Shown: positions 1-9,335 of the stretch, in pieces
How the letters are laid out: every line of letters starts with the position of its first letter
Numbering within the stretch: position 1 is the stretch's first letter
Source: Streptomyces sp.
Lineage (GTDB): Bacteria > Actinomycetota > Actinomycetes > Streptomycetales > Streptomycetaceae
Length of the DNA: 51,977 bases
NCBI RefSeq assembly: GCF_031181555.1
Contig: NZ_JAPSKQ010000024.1
Coordinates: 1 to 51,977, forward strand
Reading direction: 5' to 3'
Notes under the pieces: generated by a model
What the model saw: only the letters and a program-made list of their open reading frames with translations
Told to the model about the DNA's origin: nothing
The model's database searches: none
Translations under genes and position numbers: made by a program

Positions 1-114
1 CATATCTGGCGTTGACTTTTGGCACGCTGTTGAGTTCTCAAGGAACGGACGCTTCCTTCGTACTCACCCTCTCGGGCTTTCCTCCGGGCGCTTCCCTTCG
101 GTCTTGCGTCTCCG

Positions 115-120
115 ACTCTA
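115..120 (-). promoter_or_regulatory. third rRNA promoter -10 candidate (TAGAGT)
   Basis: Minus-strand TAGAGT lies in the context CTGATAGAGTCGG, which I recognise from Streptomyces rRNA leaders. The -35 is not obvious. It would be the promoter closest to the 16S gene in this window. Confidence 0.4.
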
Positions 121-204
121 TCAGATCCTTTCGGACCCGATTCCCTGTCGGCGGGATTTGCCGTCGACCTTCGGCTTTCGCCTGTCGGCCTTTCGACATT
201 CACT

Positions 205-210
205 ACGTTA
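205..210 (-). promoter_or_regulatory. second rRNA promoter -10 candidate (TAACGT)
   Basis: The minus-strand nonamer TAACGTAGT here repeats exactly the -10 region of the promoter at 368-373. A matching -35 is weak. Tandem promoters are the rule for Streptomyces rRNA operons, which supports the call. Confidence 0.5.
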
Positions 211-367
211 GCCGATTCCCCCGCTCGATTCATAATCGAACTCTGCGGTTCGGAATTCAGACATGCGGACATGTCGAAACCGAGCCCGCTGAGGGCTGAT
301 CGTAAGTAGTGGGTTGGCCGCTTCCGGCTGCAGGCGATCGCCGTACCCGGTTCAAGCGGCTCGGACT

Positions 368-396
368 ACGTTACGCATCCACCAAGATCGAGTCAA
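368..396 (-). promoter_or_regulatory. rRNA operon promoter, distal (TTGACT-17-TAACGT)
   Basis: On the minus strand TTGACT (396-391) is followed after exactly 17 bases by TAACGT (373-368), close to the vegetative HrdB consensus. It points left into the rRNA leader. The -35 hexamer contains the TGA stop codon (395-393) of the upstream glycosylase gene. Confidence 0.8.
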
Positions 397-1034
397 CTTC
401 GTCGGCGCCTCGGGACATGGGCCCGGTACGGGCTCACGGTCGGGTCGTCGGCGACCCAGAAGCGCCAGGGGTGGACGGCTCCCTCGCCGGAGACTCCGGT
501 GCGCGGACCATTGCGTACCTGGCCGGAGGGCACGGGGGTGCCGGTGAGCATGCGGAGGGGGGTGTCATCGGTGGTGCAGGCGTCCGTGCCGTTGAGGGCG
601 CGATCGACACCCAGGGCCGTGGCCAGGCGGGCCGGGCCTTTGGCCAGTTCCTTGTCGTTGCGGGCCGAGAGTCGACGGGTGCGGGCCAGTTCCGCGCCCT
701 CGACGATCTCGCCGGCGCGCAGCAGGACCGCGCTCGCCCGGCCCTCGGGACCGCACACCAGGTTCATGCAGAACCACATCCCATAGGTGAAGTAGACGTA
801 CACATGGCCGGGCGGACCGAACATCACGTCATTGCGGGCCGTGCGACCGCGGTAGGCGTGCGAGCCGGGGTCGTTCGGGCCGTCGTAGGCCTCGACCTCG
901 GTCAGGCGGAGGGCGATCGGACCGTCGGGGGTGGTGCGCACCAGGATCCGGCCGAGGAGGTCGGGAGCGACCTCGAGGACGGGGCGGTCGAAGAACTTCC
1001 TGGGCAGGGGCGTACGGTCGGGGGTCGCGATCAT
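393..1034 (-). CDS. 3-methyladenine (alkyladenine) DNA glycosylase, AAG/MPG family
   Basis: Base-excision repair enzyme that removes alkylated purines such as 3-methyladenine. The 213-residue product has the family core: EVEAY with the probable catalytic Glu at residue 48, then [15 protein letters not shown], then [13 protein letters not shown], which lines the base pocket in human AAG. Length is normal for bacterial members. ATG at 1034 is preferred over an upstream in-frame start because homologues begin close to the PRKFFDRP segment; the ribosome site (GGGA) is poor. The gene reads towards the rRNA operon and its stop codon sits inside the rRNA promoter -35 box. Confidence 0.9.
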   Translation of the reverse strand: MIATPDRTPLPRKFFDRPVLEVAPDLLGRILVRTTPDGPIALRLTEVEAYDGPNDPGSHAYRGRTARNDVMFGPPGHVYVYFTYGMWFCMNLVCGPEGRASAVLLRAGEIVEGAELARTRRLSARNDKELAKGPARLATALGVDRALNGTDACTTDDTPLRMLTGTPVPSGQVRNGPRTGVSGEGAVHPWRFWVADDPTVSPYRAHVPRRRRS

Positions 1035-1221
1035 GCCGTCCCAGGGTACTGGAGGCGAGCGGTGGCACGGGGTGGTCACCGGGCACCGCGCTTGCCAGGG
1101 TGGGGCACGGAACCGGCCACGGCCGGATCGCGTTGTGAGGGATCAAGGGTCCCTTCGCACGAGTCGGTGCAGGACGACGGATCAGGTGTGGCCCACGGGG
1201 GTCGCCCGGAGAGGGAGAGAC

Positions 1222-2004
1222 ATGGCGTTCAAGAAGCTGCTCGCGAGTCTGGGAGCAGGCGGGGCCTCGGTCGAGACGGTGCTGAACGAGGTCAACGTCG
1301 TGCCGGGCGGTGTCGTCCAGGGTGAGGTGCGGATCCAGGGCGGGTCCGTGAACCAGCAGATCGAGGGGCTGTCGGTCGGGCTGCAGGCCAAGGTCGAGGT
1401 GGAGAGCGGCGACCAGGAGTACAAGCAGGACATCGAGTTCGCGAAGTCCCGGCTGGGCGGTGCCTTCGAGCTTCAGGCGGGTGCGGTGCACGCGGTGCCG
1501 TTCGGCCTGGAGATCCCGTGGGAGACGCCGATCACGATGATCGACGGGCAGGCGCTGCGCGGGATGAACATCGGGGTGACCACCGAGCTGGAGATCGCTC
1601 GGGCCGTGGACTCCGGTGACCTGGACCCGATCAACGTGCACCCGCTGCCGGCGCAGAAGGCGATCCTGGACGCGTTCGTCCAGCTGGGCTTCCGGTTCAA
1701 GAACGCGGACATGGAGCGCGGTCACATCCGGGGCACCCGGCAGAAGCTGCCGTTCTACCAGGAGATCGAGTTCCTCCCGCCGCAGCAGTACCGGGGGCTG
1801 AACCAGGTCGAGCTGAGCTTCGTGGCCGACGAGCGGGCGATGGACGTCGTGCTGGAGATGGACAAGAAGCCGGGTCTGTTCAGCGAGGGCAGCGACACCT
1901 TCCGGTCCTTCGAGGTGGGGCTGAACGACTACCAGGGGACCGACTGGACGGCGTACCTCAACCAGTGGCTGTCGGAGGTCGGCAGCAAGCGCAACTGGTT
2001 CTAG
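1222..2004 (+). CDS. Spo0M-like sporulation-control protein
   Basis: Encodes 260 residues of the Spo0M (SpoOM) family, an arrestin-like beta-sandwich protein first described in Bacillus as affecting sporulation. The whole length matches the family: N-terminal [13 protein letters not shown], a VxGxVxIxGG strand region near residues 30-45, and a conserved [12 protein letters not shown] block near residue 180. There is no signal peptide or membrane segment, so it is cytoplasmic. ATG at 1222 follows a GGAGAGGGAGAG ribosome site. The role in Streptomyces is not established; a link to development is inference from the family name. Confidence 0.9.
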   Translation: MAFKKLLASLGAGGASVETVLNEVNVVPGGVVQGEVRIQGGSVNQQIEGLSVGLQAKVEVESGDQEYKQDIEFAKSRLGGAFELQAGAVHAVPFGLEIPWETPITMIDGQALRGMNIGVTTELEIARAVDSGDLDPINVHPLPAQKAILDAFVQLGFRFKNADMERGHIRGTRQKLPFYQEIEFLPPQQYRGLNQVELSFVADERAMDVVLEMDKKPGLFSEGSDTFRSFEVGLNDYQGTDWTAYLNQWLSEVGSKRNWF

Positions 2005-2045
2005 GCTCGGTTCCCACCGGACGTAAACGATCAGGAGGTACCGAG

Positions 2046-2585
2046 GTGACCGAGCTCAAGCGGCGGCCGCTCCCCCATGACTTCCATCCGCCCGTGCCGT
2101 CGTTCACGGTGACGAGCGAGGACGTCGAAGAGGGGGCGACGCTCGGGGACGCTCAGGTCTACGCGGCCGGCAACACCTCGCCGCATCTGCGGTGGGAGGG
2201 TTTCCCGCCGGAGACCAAGAGCTTCGCCGTGACCTGCTACGACCCCGACGCCCCGACGGGCAGCGGGTTCTGGCACTGGGTGGTGTTCGACATCCCGGCC
2301 TCGGTGACCGAGCTGCCGGCGGGTGCGGGCAGCGGGAAGTTCGAGGGGCTGCCGGCGGGCGCGGTCCACGCCCGCAACGACTACGGCACCAAGGACTTCG
2401 GTGGTGCCGCGCCGCCGCCCGGCGACGGGCCGCACCGGTATGTGTTCACGGTGTACGCCGTGGACCAGGAGAAGCTCGGTCCGGACGCGGACGCGTCTCC
2501 CGCCGTGGTGGGCTTCAACCTGCGGTTCCACACGATCGCGCGCGCCCAGCTGATCGGTGAGTACGAGGTTCCCGCCGAGTCCTGA
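2046..2585 (+). CDS. YbhB/YbcL family protein (PEBP / Raf-kinase-inhibitor-like)
   Basis: 179-residue member of the phosphatidylethanolamine-binding protein family (bacterial YbhB/YbcL). Visible family motifs are [10 protein letters not shown], the ligand-site block [21 protein letters not shown], and the [12 protein letters not shown] strand followed by the terminal [12 protein letters not shown] at 2046 is chosen because AGGAGGT lies seven bases upstream; a longer reading frame exists but starts inside the Spo0M-like gene. It follows that gene by 41 bases on the same strand, so the two may be cotranscribed. The ligand and role in Streptomyces are unknown. Confidence 0.9.
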   Translation: MTELKRRPLPHDFHPPVPSFTVTSEDVEEGATLGDAQVYAAGNTSPHLRWEGFPPETKSFAVTCYDPDAPTGSGFWHWVVFDIPASVTELPAGAGSGKFEGLPAGAVHARNDYGTKDFGGAAPPPGDGPHRYVFTVYAVDQEKLGPDADASPAVVGFNLRFHTIARAQLIGEYEVPAES

Positions 2586-2612
2586 GCGATCCGAGCGTTC
2601 ACGGAACGTTTG

Positions 2613-2655
2613 CCCGTCCCTGGTCTTGGAATTGATCAGGGGCGGGCACTTTTGT
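2613..2655 (+). terminator. Rho-independent terminator after the PEBP-family gene
   Basis: GCCCGTCCCTG (2613-2623) pairs with CAGGGGCGGGC (2638-2648) with one G-T pair, and ACTTTTG follows. Orientation suits the rightward gene ending at 2585. Confidence 0.75.
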
Positions 2656-2783
2656 CACCGGAGGTCGCGGGAGTCGCCTCCCGCTGGAGCAGCGGATATT
2701 GCGTTGTCCATCCCGGCGTGCCCGGCCAGAGTTGATCCCAGCCCGCCGAGGGGTGGGCCGGTGCACACGGGAGGTGGGCTGGT

Positions 2784-3290
2784 ATGCGGGACACGCTGGT
2801 ACTGAACGCGAGCTTCGAGCCGCTGTCGACAGTGACGCTCAACCGAGCCGTCGTTCTTGTGCTCCAGGACAAGGCCGTCGTCGAGCAGGCCCACCCCGAA
2901 CTGCGGATGCGGGGAGCCGCGGTCGACATACCGGCGCCCCGCGTGATCCGGCTCTGCCGGTACGTGAGGGTGCCGTTCCGAAGACAAGCGCCATGGTCGA
3001 GGCGGGGTGTCCTGGTGCGGGACCGGCACAGGTGCGCGTACTGCGGGCGGCGGGCGACGACCGTGGACCACGTGGTGCCGCGGTCGCAGGGTGGTGGGGA
3101 CACCTGGCTGAACACGGTGGCCTCGTGCGCGGAGGACAACCACCGAAAGGCGAACCGGACTCCGGAGGAGGCGGGGATGCCGCTGCTGCGGCAGCCGTTC
3201 GAGCCGACGCCGGCCGACGCGATGCTGCTGGCGCTGGGGCAGGAGGACTTCGACGCGCTGCCGGAGTGGCTGGCTCAGCCCGCGGCCTAG
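2784..3290 (+). CDS. HNH endonuclease family protein
   Basis: 168-residue HNH nuclease. The zinc/His-metal module is complete: CAYCGRR near residue 80, then TTVDHVVPRSQGG with the catalytic His, an Asn in TWLNTV, and CAEDNHRKANRTP, giving two C-x2/4-C-like pairs around the H-N-H core. The N-terminal 70 residues (LVLNASFEPLS...) are typical of the Streptomyces and mycobacterial standalone HNH proteins. ATG at 2784 is preceded by GGAGGTGG. It is alone, with terminators on both sides, and no methylase or toxin partner is visible. The physiological target is not known. Confidence 0.9.
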   Translation: MRDTLVLNASFEPLSTVTLNRAVVLVLQDKAVVEQAHPELRMRGAAVDIPAPRVIRLCRYVRVPFRRQAPWSRRGVLVRDRHRCAYCGRRATTVDHVVPRSQGGGDTWLNTVASCAEDNHRKANRTPEEAGMPLLRQPFEPTPADAMLLALGQEDFDALPEWLAQPAA

Positions 3291-3310
3291 CTCCGGCTCG
3301 GACGTCGTGC

Positions 3311-3345
3311 GACGGGCCCGCTTCCCTCGGGGAAGCGGGCCCGTC
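3311..3345. terminator. Bidirectional hairpin terminator between HNH and SPFH genes
   Basis: A perfect 15-base-pair stem (GACGGGCCCGCTTCC with its complement) and a five-base loop (ctcgg) lie between two converging genes. Confidence 0.8.
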
Positions 3346-3375
3346 GTTCATGTCGGTGTCGGCGTCGGCGTCATG

Positions 3376-4332
3376 TCAGTCGATGGACGGCTTCTCGCGG
3401 CGCTCCTGGGCCGGGACGCTGCCCCCGGAAGCACCGTTGCCGCCCGAACCGCCGCCCATGGCGCCGAAGTTGCCCACGGCGCCGGAGAGGCCCTTGAGCG
3501 CGTCGCCGATCTCGCTGGGGACGATCCAGAGCTTGTTGGCGTCGCCCTCGGCGATCTTGGGGAGCATCTGGAGGTACTGGTAGGACAGCAGCTTCTGGTC
3601 CGGGTCGCCGGCGTGGATCGCCTCGAAGACCGTGCGGACCGCCTGGGCCTCACCCTCGGCGCGCAGGGCCGCGGCCTTGGCCTCGCCCTCGGCGCGCAGG
3701 ATCTGGGACTGCTTCTCGCCCTCGGCGCGCAGGATCTCGGACTGCCGGACACCTTCGGCCTGGAGGATGGCGGCGCGCTTGTCGCGGTCGGCGCGCATCT
3801 GCTTCTCCATCGAGTCCTGGATGGAGGTGGGCGGTTCGATGGCCTTGAGTTCGACGCGGTTGACGCGGATGCCCCACTTGCCGGTGGCCTCGTCGAGGAC
3901 GCCGCGCAGGGCCGCGTTGATCTCCTCGCGGGAGGTCAGGGTCCGCTCGAGGTCCATGCCGCCGATGATGTTGCGCAGGGTGGTGACGGTGAGCTGCTCG
4001 ATCGCCTGGATGTAGCTGGCGACCTCGTAGGTGGCGGCCCGCGCGTCGGTCACCTGGTAGTAGATGACGGTGTCGATGTTGACGACCAGGTTGTCCTGGG
4101 TGATCACCGGCTGCGGCGGGAACGGAACGACCTGTTCGCGCAGGTCGATGCGGTTGCGGATGGTGTCGATGAACGGGACGACGATGTTGAGGCCCGCGTT
4201 GAGTGTCCGCGTGTAGCGGCCGAAGCGCTCGACGATGGCGGCGCTGGCCTGTGGGATGACTTGGATCGTCTTGATCAGGGCGATGAAGACCAACACCACC
4301 AGGATGATCAGGACGATGATGATCGGTTCCAT
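3376..4332 (-). CDS. SPFH/Band 7 (stomatin-like, QmcA-type) membrane protein
   Basis: 318 residues. An N-terminal membrane helix (residues 4-22) is followed by the SPFH/Band 7 domain (about 25-180; note ERFGRYTRTLNAGLNIVVPF). A coiled coil at about 190-235 is built of 11-residue units such as SEILRAEGEKQ. The tail is glycine-rich (GGGSGGNGASGG). Family members oligomerise into membrane-attached cages and organise microdomains or chaperone membrane proteases. It lies 132 bases downstream of an NfeD-like gene on the same strand, the usual partner of SPFH proteins. Confidence 0.92.
   Translation of the reverse strand: MEPIIIVLIILVVLVFIALIKTIQVIPQASAAIVERFGRYTRTLNAGLNIVVPFIDTIRNRIDLREQVVPFPPQPVITQDNLVVNIDTVIYYQVTDARAATYEVASYIQAIEQLTVTTLRNIIGGMDLERTLTSREEINAALRGVLDEATGKWGIRVNRVELKAIEPPTSIQDSMEKQMRADRDKRAAILQAEGVRQSEILRAEGEKQSQILRAEGEAKAAALRAEGEAQAVRTVFEAIHAGDPDQKLLSYQYLQMLPKIAEGDANKLWIVPSEIGDALKGLSGAVGNFGAMGGGSGGNGASGGSVPAQERREKPSID
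3640..3780 (-). repeat. 33-base coding repeats in the SPFH gene
   Basis: The block ctcggcgcgcagg recurs about every 33 bases, with variations. It encodes the 11-residue coiled-coil units of the SPFH protein. It is a coding repeat, not a mobile one. Confidence 0.7.
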
Positions 4333-4464
4333 CGTCGGTTCCCCGTCCCCTTCTTCGCCTCGGCGCCTTGGGCAGATCCTATGCCTGTTGAAGATCTTGC
4401 TGGTCGAGTCTGACAGACCGCAGCGGAACTCGGGGGTGGTTCGGCTCAGTTGCGTCGTGCGAGG

Positions 4465-4896
4465 TCACATGACGATGGCCGTGGCTCCCTCGATGTCCAC
4501 GACGTCCACTTCCTGGCCCGCTTCATAGGCACGGTCGGCGTCGAGGGCGCGCGCCGACCAGACCTCACCGGCCAGCTTGATCCGGCCGCCGGAGCCGTCG
4601 ACGCGTTCCAGGACGACGGCCTGTCTGCCCTTCAGGGCGTCCACGCCGGTGGCGAATTGGGGCCGCTGCGCGCGATGTCTGCTCGCGATGGGCCGTACGA
4701 CGGCGATGAGGGCGGTCGAGACGACGGCGAAGACCGCGACCTGGGCGACGGCGCCGCCGCCGAAGATCCCGGAGACCACTGCCGCGGCGACGGCGCCCAC
4801 CGCGAGCATGCCGAGTTCGGGCATCGCGGTGATCACGAGCCCGATGCCGAGCGCCGCCGCGCCGATCAGCCACCACAGCCATGCGTCGATGTCCAC
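4465..4896 (-). CDS. NfeD-like membrane protein with C-terminal OB fold
   Basis: 143 residues with a run of hydrophobic helices from residue 8 to about 70, then a soluble C-terminal region (about 85-143) with the alternating strand pattern and GRQAVV...GRIKLAGEVWSARAL motif of the NfeD OB domain. NfeD proteins pair with SPFH proteins, and the SPFH gene follows on the same strand. The start is GTG at 4896; the ribosome site is poor, but homologues begin with the same short N terminus ahead of the WLWWLI helix. Confidence 0.88.
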   Translation of the reverse strand: MDIDAWLWWLIGAAALGIGLVITAMPELGMLAVGAVAAAVVSGIFGGGAVAQVAVFAVVSTALIAVVRPIASRHRAQRPQFATGVDALKGRQAVVLERVDGSGGRIKLAGEVWSARALDADRAYEAGQEVDVVDIEGATAIVM

Positions 4897-4988
4897 AGGG
4901 ACATGGTAGGACCGTGCGCCCGGTCACCGACAGGGCGCGATCAGCGCGAAAGGGCCTTGGCGCTCGGCGCCTTGAGCGCCGGAGGGGT

Positions 4989-5786
<798 letters not shown>

Positions 5787-5947
5787 GAGCGCGTTGTCTC
5801 CCCTTGCAGTGTGGCCGGTCTCGGCTGTCGCGTACGCCTGTGCGTCGGTCCGCCGCACCCGTGGGCGCAGCCCTCCATGAAATCTACGCCACCGGCCGGG
5901 CCGGGCATTCCATCGGTCCGGTTGTTGGGCCTGTCTAGGCTGGGGGC

Positions 5948-6769
5948 ATGCTCTCGGAACCGCGCTCTGGACGCCTCGCCGCTTGGGGAAATGCCCTTCT
6001 TGCCGGATTCGCCTCGCCGGATGACGCCGTGCTCGCCATCGTCGGTGAGGACGCGGTGCACCGGGTGGAGGGGCTGCCGGGTGAGTCCGCGCCCGTGGGG
6101 CTCACGCTGGCGCTGGGGCGGCTGCGGACGCTCGGGGTGACCGGACTGCGGGTGGCGCTGCCGGCCCCGGGGCACCCGCTGGGGCTGAGCGGGCCGCCGG
6201 AGTTCAACGCGCGGGCGCTGGAGGCGGAGGAGGCGGTGGTCTGCCACGGGGCCGCCTTCGGGCTGGTGCCGGAGGTGCACGAGGCCGGGCCCGAGGGTGA
6301 TGTGCATGTGGAGGTCGTGTGGCACTGCCTGCCGGTGCGGGAGGCACCGCCCGCCGACGTGCCCTCGCTCGGTGAGGCCGAGCGGGAGCTGGCGGAGGCG
6401 CTGAGGGAGGCGACCGAGGCGCTGACGCGACTGGACGTGGCCGGGTCGGGGCCGGTGGCGGAGGCCGCGATCGACGCCTACCGGGCGCGCGTCGAAGGGA
6501 CGGCGCGAAACGCCTCGGTGGGGGGCGGGCGGGGGCGCGAGGTACTGGCACCGGGGTATCCGCCGCGGGCGGCGCGGGTGCTGGAGCTGGCGCAGCGCGT
6601 GGGGACGCTGATCGCGCTGGCGGGTGCCTGCGGGCACGGGGGTGCGGTGAGCGCCTCGGAGATGGCGGCGCGCGGGGAGGCGTTGCGGCCGGTGGAGCGG
6701 ACGGCTCGGCGGGCGCAGGTGGCGGCGTACAACTCCGTCGTGGAGGAGCGGGAGCGGGGGGTGCGGTGA
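5948..6769 (+). CDS. conserved actinobacterial protein of unknown function
   Basis: I do not recognise a named domain in these 273 residues. The protein is soluble, Ala/Glu-rich and lacks cysteine clusters, a signal peptide or membrane helices. The middle (about 140-165) is predicted to be helical (GEAERELAEALREATEAL). Codon use is typical of the host, so the gene is real. TAGGCT at 5936-5941 resembles the Streptomyces -10 box and stands six bases before the ATG, so the mRNA may be leaderless. It converges on chpE across a strong hairpin. Confidence 0.75.
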   Translation: MLSEPRSGRLAAWGNALLAGFASPDDAVLAIVGEDAVHRVEGLPGESAPVGLTLALGRLRTLGVTGLRVALPAPGHPLGLSGPPEFNARALEAEEAVVCHGAAFGLVPEVHEAGPEGDVHVEVVWHCLPVREAPPADVPSLGEAERELAEALREATEALTRLDVAGSGPVAEAAIDAYRARVEGTARNASVGGGRGREVLAPGYPPRAARVLELAQRVGTLIALAGACGHGGAVSASEMAARGEALRPVERTARRAQVAAYNSVVEERERGVR

Positions 6770-6860
6770 CGTCCCTCGGTCGTGGTGGCCGGCGTTGGCG
6801 CCGAGGCGGTGCCGGTCGCGCGCCCGGCGCTGCCGGGGTGCCGCCGGCGGCGGCATACGA

Positions 6861-6890
6861 CCGGCCTCCCGGGTGGGGCCGGGAGGCCGG
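6861..6890. terminator. Hairpin terminator between the hypothetical gene and chpE
   Basis: CCGGCCTCCCGG (6861-6872) pairs perfectly with 6879-6890 around a gtgggg loop, between converging genes. Confidence 0.7.
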
Positions 6891-6915
6891 GTCCTCACCG
6901 GTCCGGTGACAGGCG

Positions 6916-7161
6916 TCAGTCGTTGACGGCCACGTTGCCGAAGGCCGGGTTCAGCAGGCCGATGACGTTCACGCTGTTGCCGGACACGTTGACCGGGACG
7001 TCGACCGGGACCTGGACGACGTTGCCGGAGACGACGCCCGGGGAGCCCACGGCCTTGCCGCCGGCGTGCGCGCCCTCGGTGGCGGAGGCCATGCCCGTAC
7101 CGGCGGCGAGCAGGCCGCCGGCCACCATCGTCACGGCCGCTGCCTTCTTCAGGTTCTTCAC
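6916..7161 (-). CDS. chpE: short chaplin, ChpE type
   Basis: 81-residue secreted amyloid-forming surface protein of aerial hyphae. KNLKKAAAVTMVAGGLLAAG is a signal peptide ending at about ASA, leaving a mature protein of one chaplin domain with NVVQVPVDVPVNVSGNSVNV and the terminal LLNPAFGN. Short chaplins normally carry two cysteines; this one has none, which marks ChpE. GTG at 7161 follows AGGAGGG by eight bases; the longer upstream frame has no support. In S. coelicolor chpE is expressed even in submerged culture and is needed with chpC and chpH for the basic chaplin layer. Confidence 0.92.
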   Translation of the reverse strand: MKNLKKAAAVTMVAGGLLAAGTGMASATEGAHAGGKAVGSPGVVSGNVVQVPVDVPVNVSGNSVNVIGLLNPAFGNVAVND

Positions 7162-7319
7162 TTTCCAAGCCCTCCTTGCGATGACCGCGGCAGGTGCCGC
7201 GGCACGCACTGGAGAACGGCGGGCACCCGGGGGAGGATGCGCCATTCGGGGGACATTCCCACGACGGTATGAATCTCTGATCGGAAGGGAACCTTCCACG
7301 CGGTCCGGGGCGTCGCGGG

Positions 7320-7961
7320 TCAGCCGCTCAGGCCGTGGCGTACGGCCCAGAGGGCGGCCTGGGTGCGGTCCGCCAGATCGAGCTTCATCAGGATGTTCGA
7401 GACGTGCGTCTTCACGGTCTTCTCGGACAGCACCAGGGCACGGGCGATCTCCCGGTTGGAACGCCCGTCCGCTATCAGGCCGAGCACCTCGCGCTCCCGT
7501 TCGGTGAGCGACCCGGCGCGCCCCTGGCCCGCGTTGGTCTCCTCCTGGGACAGCAGGGCACCGGCCACCTCGGCCTGGAGGAGGACGTGGCCGGCGTGCA
7601 CGGAGCGGATGGCTCCGGCGAGCGCGTCGGGGTCGACGTCCTTGTACACGTATCCGGCGGCGCCCGCGCGCAGGGCCGGGACCACCGTGCGCTGCTCGGT
7701 GAAGCTGGTGACGATCAGCACGCGCGCGGGATGGCCCAGTTCGCGGAGCCGGCGCAGCGCGTCCACACCGTCCATGCCCGGCATCTTGACGTCCATGAGG
7801 ATGACGTCGGGCTGCAACTCCTGCGCGCGGGCCACTCCTTCGGCCCCGTCCGCGGCCTCACCGACGACCTCGATGTCGTCCTGCACCTCGAGGAAGGTGC
7901 GCAGGCCCCGGCGTACCACCTGGTGGTCGTCGACCAGCAGCACCTTGATTGCGTCAGCCAC
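7320..7961 (-). CDS. NarL/LuxR-family response regulator
   Basis: 213 residues. The receiver domain (about 6-120) has the acidic pair DD at 11-12, the phosphorylated Asp at 57 (ILMDVKMPG), the conserved Thr in IVTSF and Lys in YVYKDVD. The C-terminal LuxR-type helix-turn-helix (about 150-210) has [22 protein letters not shown] and [16 protein letters not shown]. Its start overlaps the end of the histidine kinase gene by eight bases, so the two are a cognate pair. The target genes are not evident; chpE lies immediately downstream. Confidence 0.93.
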   Translation of the reverse strand: MADAIKVLLVDDHQVVRRGLRTFLEVQDDIEVVGEAADGAEGVARAQELQPDVILMDVKMPGMDGVDALRRLRELGHPARVLIVTSFTEQRTVVPALRAGAAGYVYKDVDPDALAGAIRSVHAGHVLLQAEVAGALLSQEETNAGQGRAGSLTEREREVLGLIADGRSNREIARALVLSEKTVKTHVSNILMKLDLADRTQAALWAVRHGLSG

Positions 7962-9123
7962 CGGGGACCTCCATCTCGATCGTGGTGCCCTTGCCGGGCG
8001 CCGATTCCACGGTCATCCTTCCGCCGACCCCGCTCGCCCGGTCCCGCATGGAGACCAGGCCCAGATGGCGTCCCGCGCGGCGGACGGCCTGCGGGTCGAA
8101 GCCGCTGCCGTCGTCGGTGACCCGCAGGACGGCTCCGCTGCCGCGGCGGTCCAGGGTGACGTCGACGTGGTCGGCCCCGGAGTGCCGCAGGGCGTTGTGC
8201 AGCGCCTCCTGGGCGACGCGCAGCACGGCCTCCTCCTGGGCGGCGGGCAGGGCGCGCACGCCGTGGCCGGCGAAGGTGACGCGCGCGGTGTGGGCGCGGT
8301 CGAGGACCTGTATCTGGGTGCGGAGGGTGGCGACGAGGCCGTCCTCGTCGAGGGCCGCGGGGCGCAGCTCGACGACCGCTGCGCGCAGTTCGTCGGCGGC
8401 CTCGGCGGCCAGGGCGGCGACCTGCTGGAGTTCGCCCTTCGCCCGGGAGGGGTCCCGGTCCACGAGGCGGGCCGCGGCCTGGGCCGTCAGCCGGAGGGAG
8501 AAGAGTTTCTGGCTGACGGCGTCGTGGAGTTCGTGGGCGAGGCGGGAGCGTTCCTCGGCGATGGTCAGCTCGCGGCTGCGTTCGTAGAGCCGGGCGTTGG
8601 TGAGGGCGATCGCGGCGTGCTGCGCGAGGATGCCGAGCAGTTCCTCGTCGTCCTGGGTGAAGCCGCAGGTGCCTTCGGGTCTGGGGCACGGGGGGTGTCC
8701 CTCCGCGGGACGCAGCTTGTTCGCGAGGAACAGCGCGCCGATGACCTCGTCGCCGTCGCGGATGGGCAGGCCGAGGAAGTCGGCCAGATCGGGGTGGGCG
8801 CTCGGCCAGCCCTCGAAGCGGGGGTCCTGGCGCACGTCGGCGAGGCGCTGCGGCCTGGCCTCGTTCAGCATCGCGGCGAGGATGCCGTGCTGGCGCGGGA
8901 GGGGGCCGATGGCCTTCCACTGCTCGTCGCTGACGCCGTCGACCACGAACTGGGCGAAGCCGCCGTGGTCGTCGGGCACCCCGAGTGCGGCGTACTGCGC
9001 GTCGAGCAGTTCGCGGGCCGAGGCGACGATCGTCTTGAGGACGTCGCGCACCTCGAGGTGCCTGCTCATGGCCAGCAACGCGGAGCTCACCGCGGCGAGG
9101 CCGGACCGGGGGCCGTGGCTCAT
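7954..9123 (-). CDS. GAF-domain sensor histidine kinase (HisKA_3 type)
   Basis: 389 residues with no membrane helix. A GAF domain covers about 20-180. The dimerisation/phosphoacceptor segment [15 protein letters not shown] has the phospho-acceptor His at about 200. A HATPase_c domain follows with [12 protein letters not shown] (N box), DDGSGF (G1) and [10 protein letters not shown] (G2). An insertion at about 142-155 in the GAF domain ([13 protein letters not shown]) carries two cysteines, which could sense redox or bind metal; this is inference. It is coupled to the response regulator that follows it. Confidence 0.93.
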   Translation of the reverse strand: MSHGPRSGLAAVSSALLAMSRHLEVRDVLKTIVASARELLDAQYAALGVPDDHGGFAQFVVDGVSDEQWKAIGPLPRQHGILAAMLNEARPQRLADVRQDPRFEGWPSAHPDLADFLGLPIRDGDEVIGALFLANKLRPAEGHPPCPRPEGTCGFTQDDEELLGILAQHAAIALTNARLYERSRELTIAEERSRLAHELHDAVSQKLFSLRLTAQAAARLVDRDPSRAKGELQQVAALAAEAADELRAAVVELRPAALDEDGLVATLRTQIQVLDRAHTARVTFAGHGVRALPAAQEEAVLRVAQEALHNALRHSGADHVDVTLDRRGSGAVLRVTDDGSGFDPQAVRRAGRHLGLVSMRDRASGVGGRMTVESAPGKGTTIEMEVPGG

Positions 9124-9335
9124 GTCCTCACCGTACCGGCGGGCTGTGACAGCGCGGATCGGACCTGTGACGGCCGTGGTCCGGTCCCCGGTCCTAGGAC
9201 CAGCGGCCCGGGGAGGGGGACGTAGGGCGAAGGGACCCGGTTGCTGCGTCCGGGGCCCGAGGCGGTGGGGGCGGCCCGGTTCCTAGGTTGAGGGCACGCC
9301 GATCCGGCGGAGTCGAGGACGAGAGGGCGGATGTC

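Larger units (their letters stand above)
1..367 (-). other. 5' leader of an rRNA operon (16S upstream region, transcribed leftwards)
   Basis: There is no credible gene in the first 390 bases. Read on the minus strand, the segment near positions 12-60 contains the CCTTGAGAACTCAACAGCGT block that is typical of the region just ahead of 16S rRNA in Streptomyces, where it takes part in processing or antitermination. The low third-position G/C of every frame here argues against coding. The 16S gene itself would lie beyond the left edge. The assignment rests on recognising this block and on the strong promoter upstream of it. Confidence 0.8.

Noticed and set aside
12..299. 95-codon open frame at the left end
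   Set aside because: It runs through a recognisable rRNA leader on the other strand, has poor third-position bias and no ribosome site.
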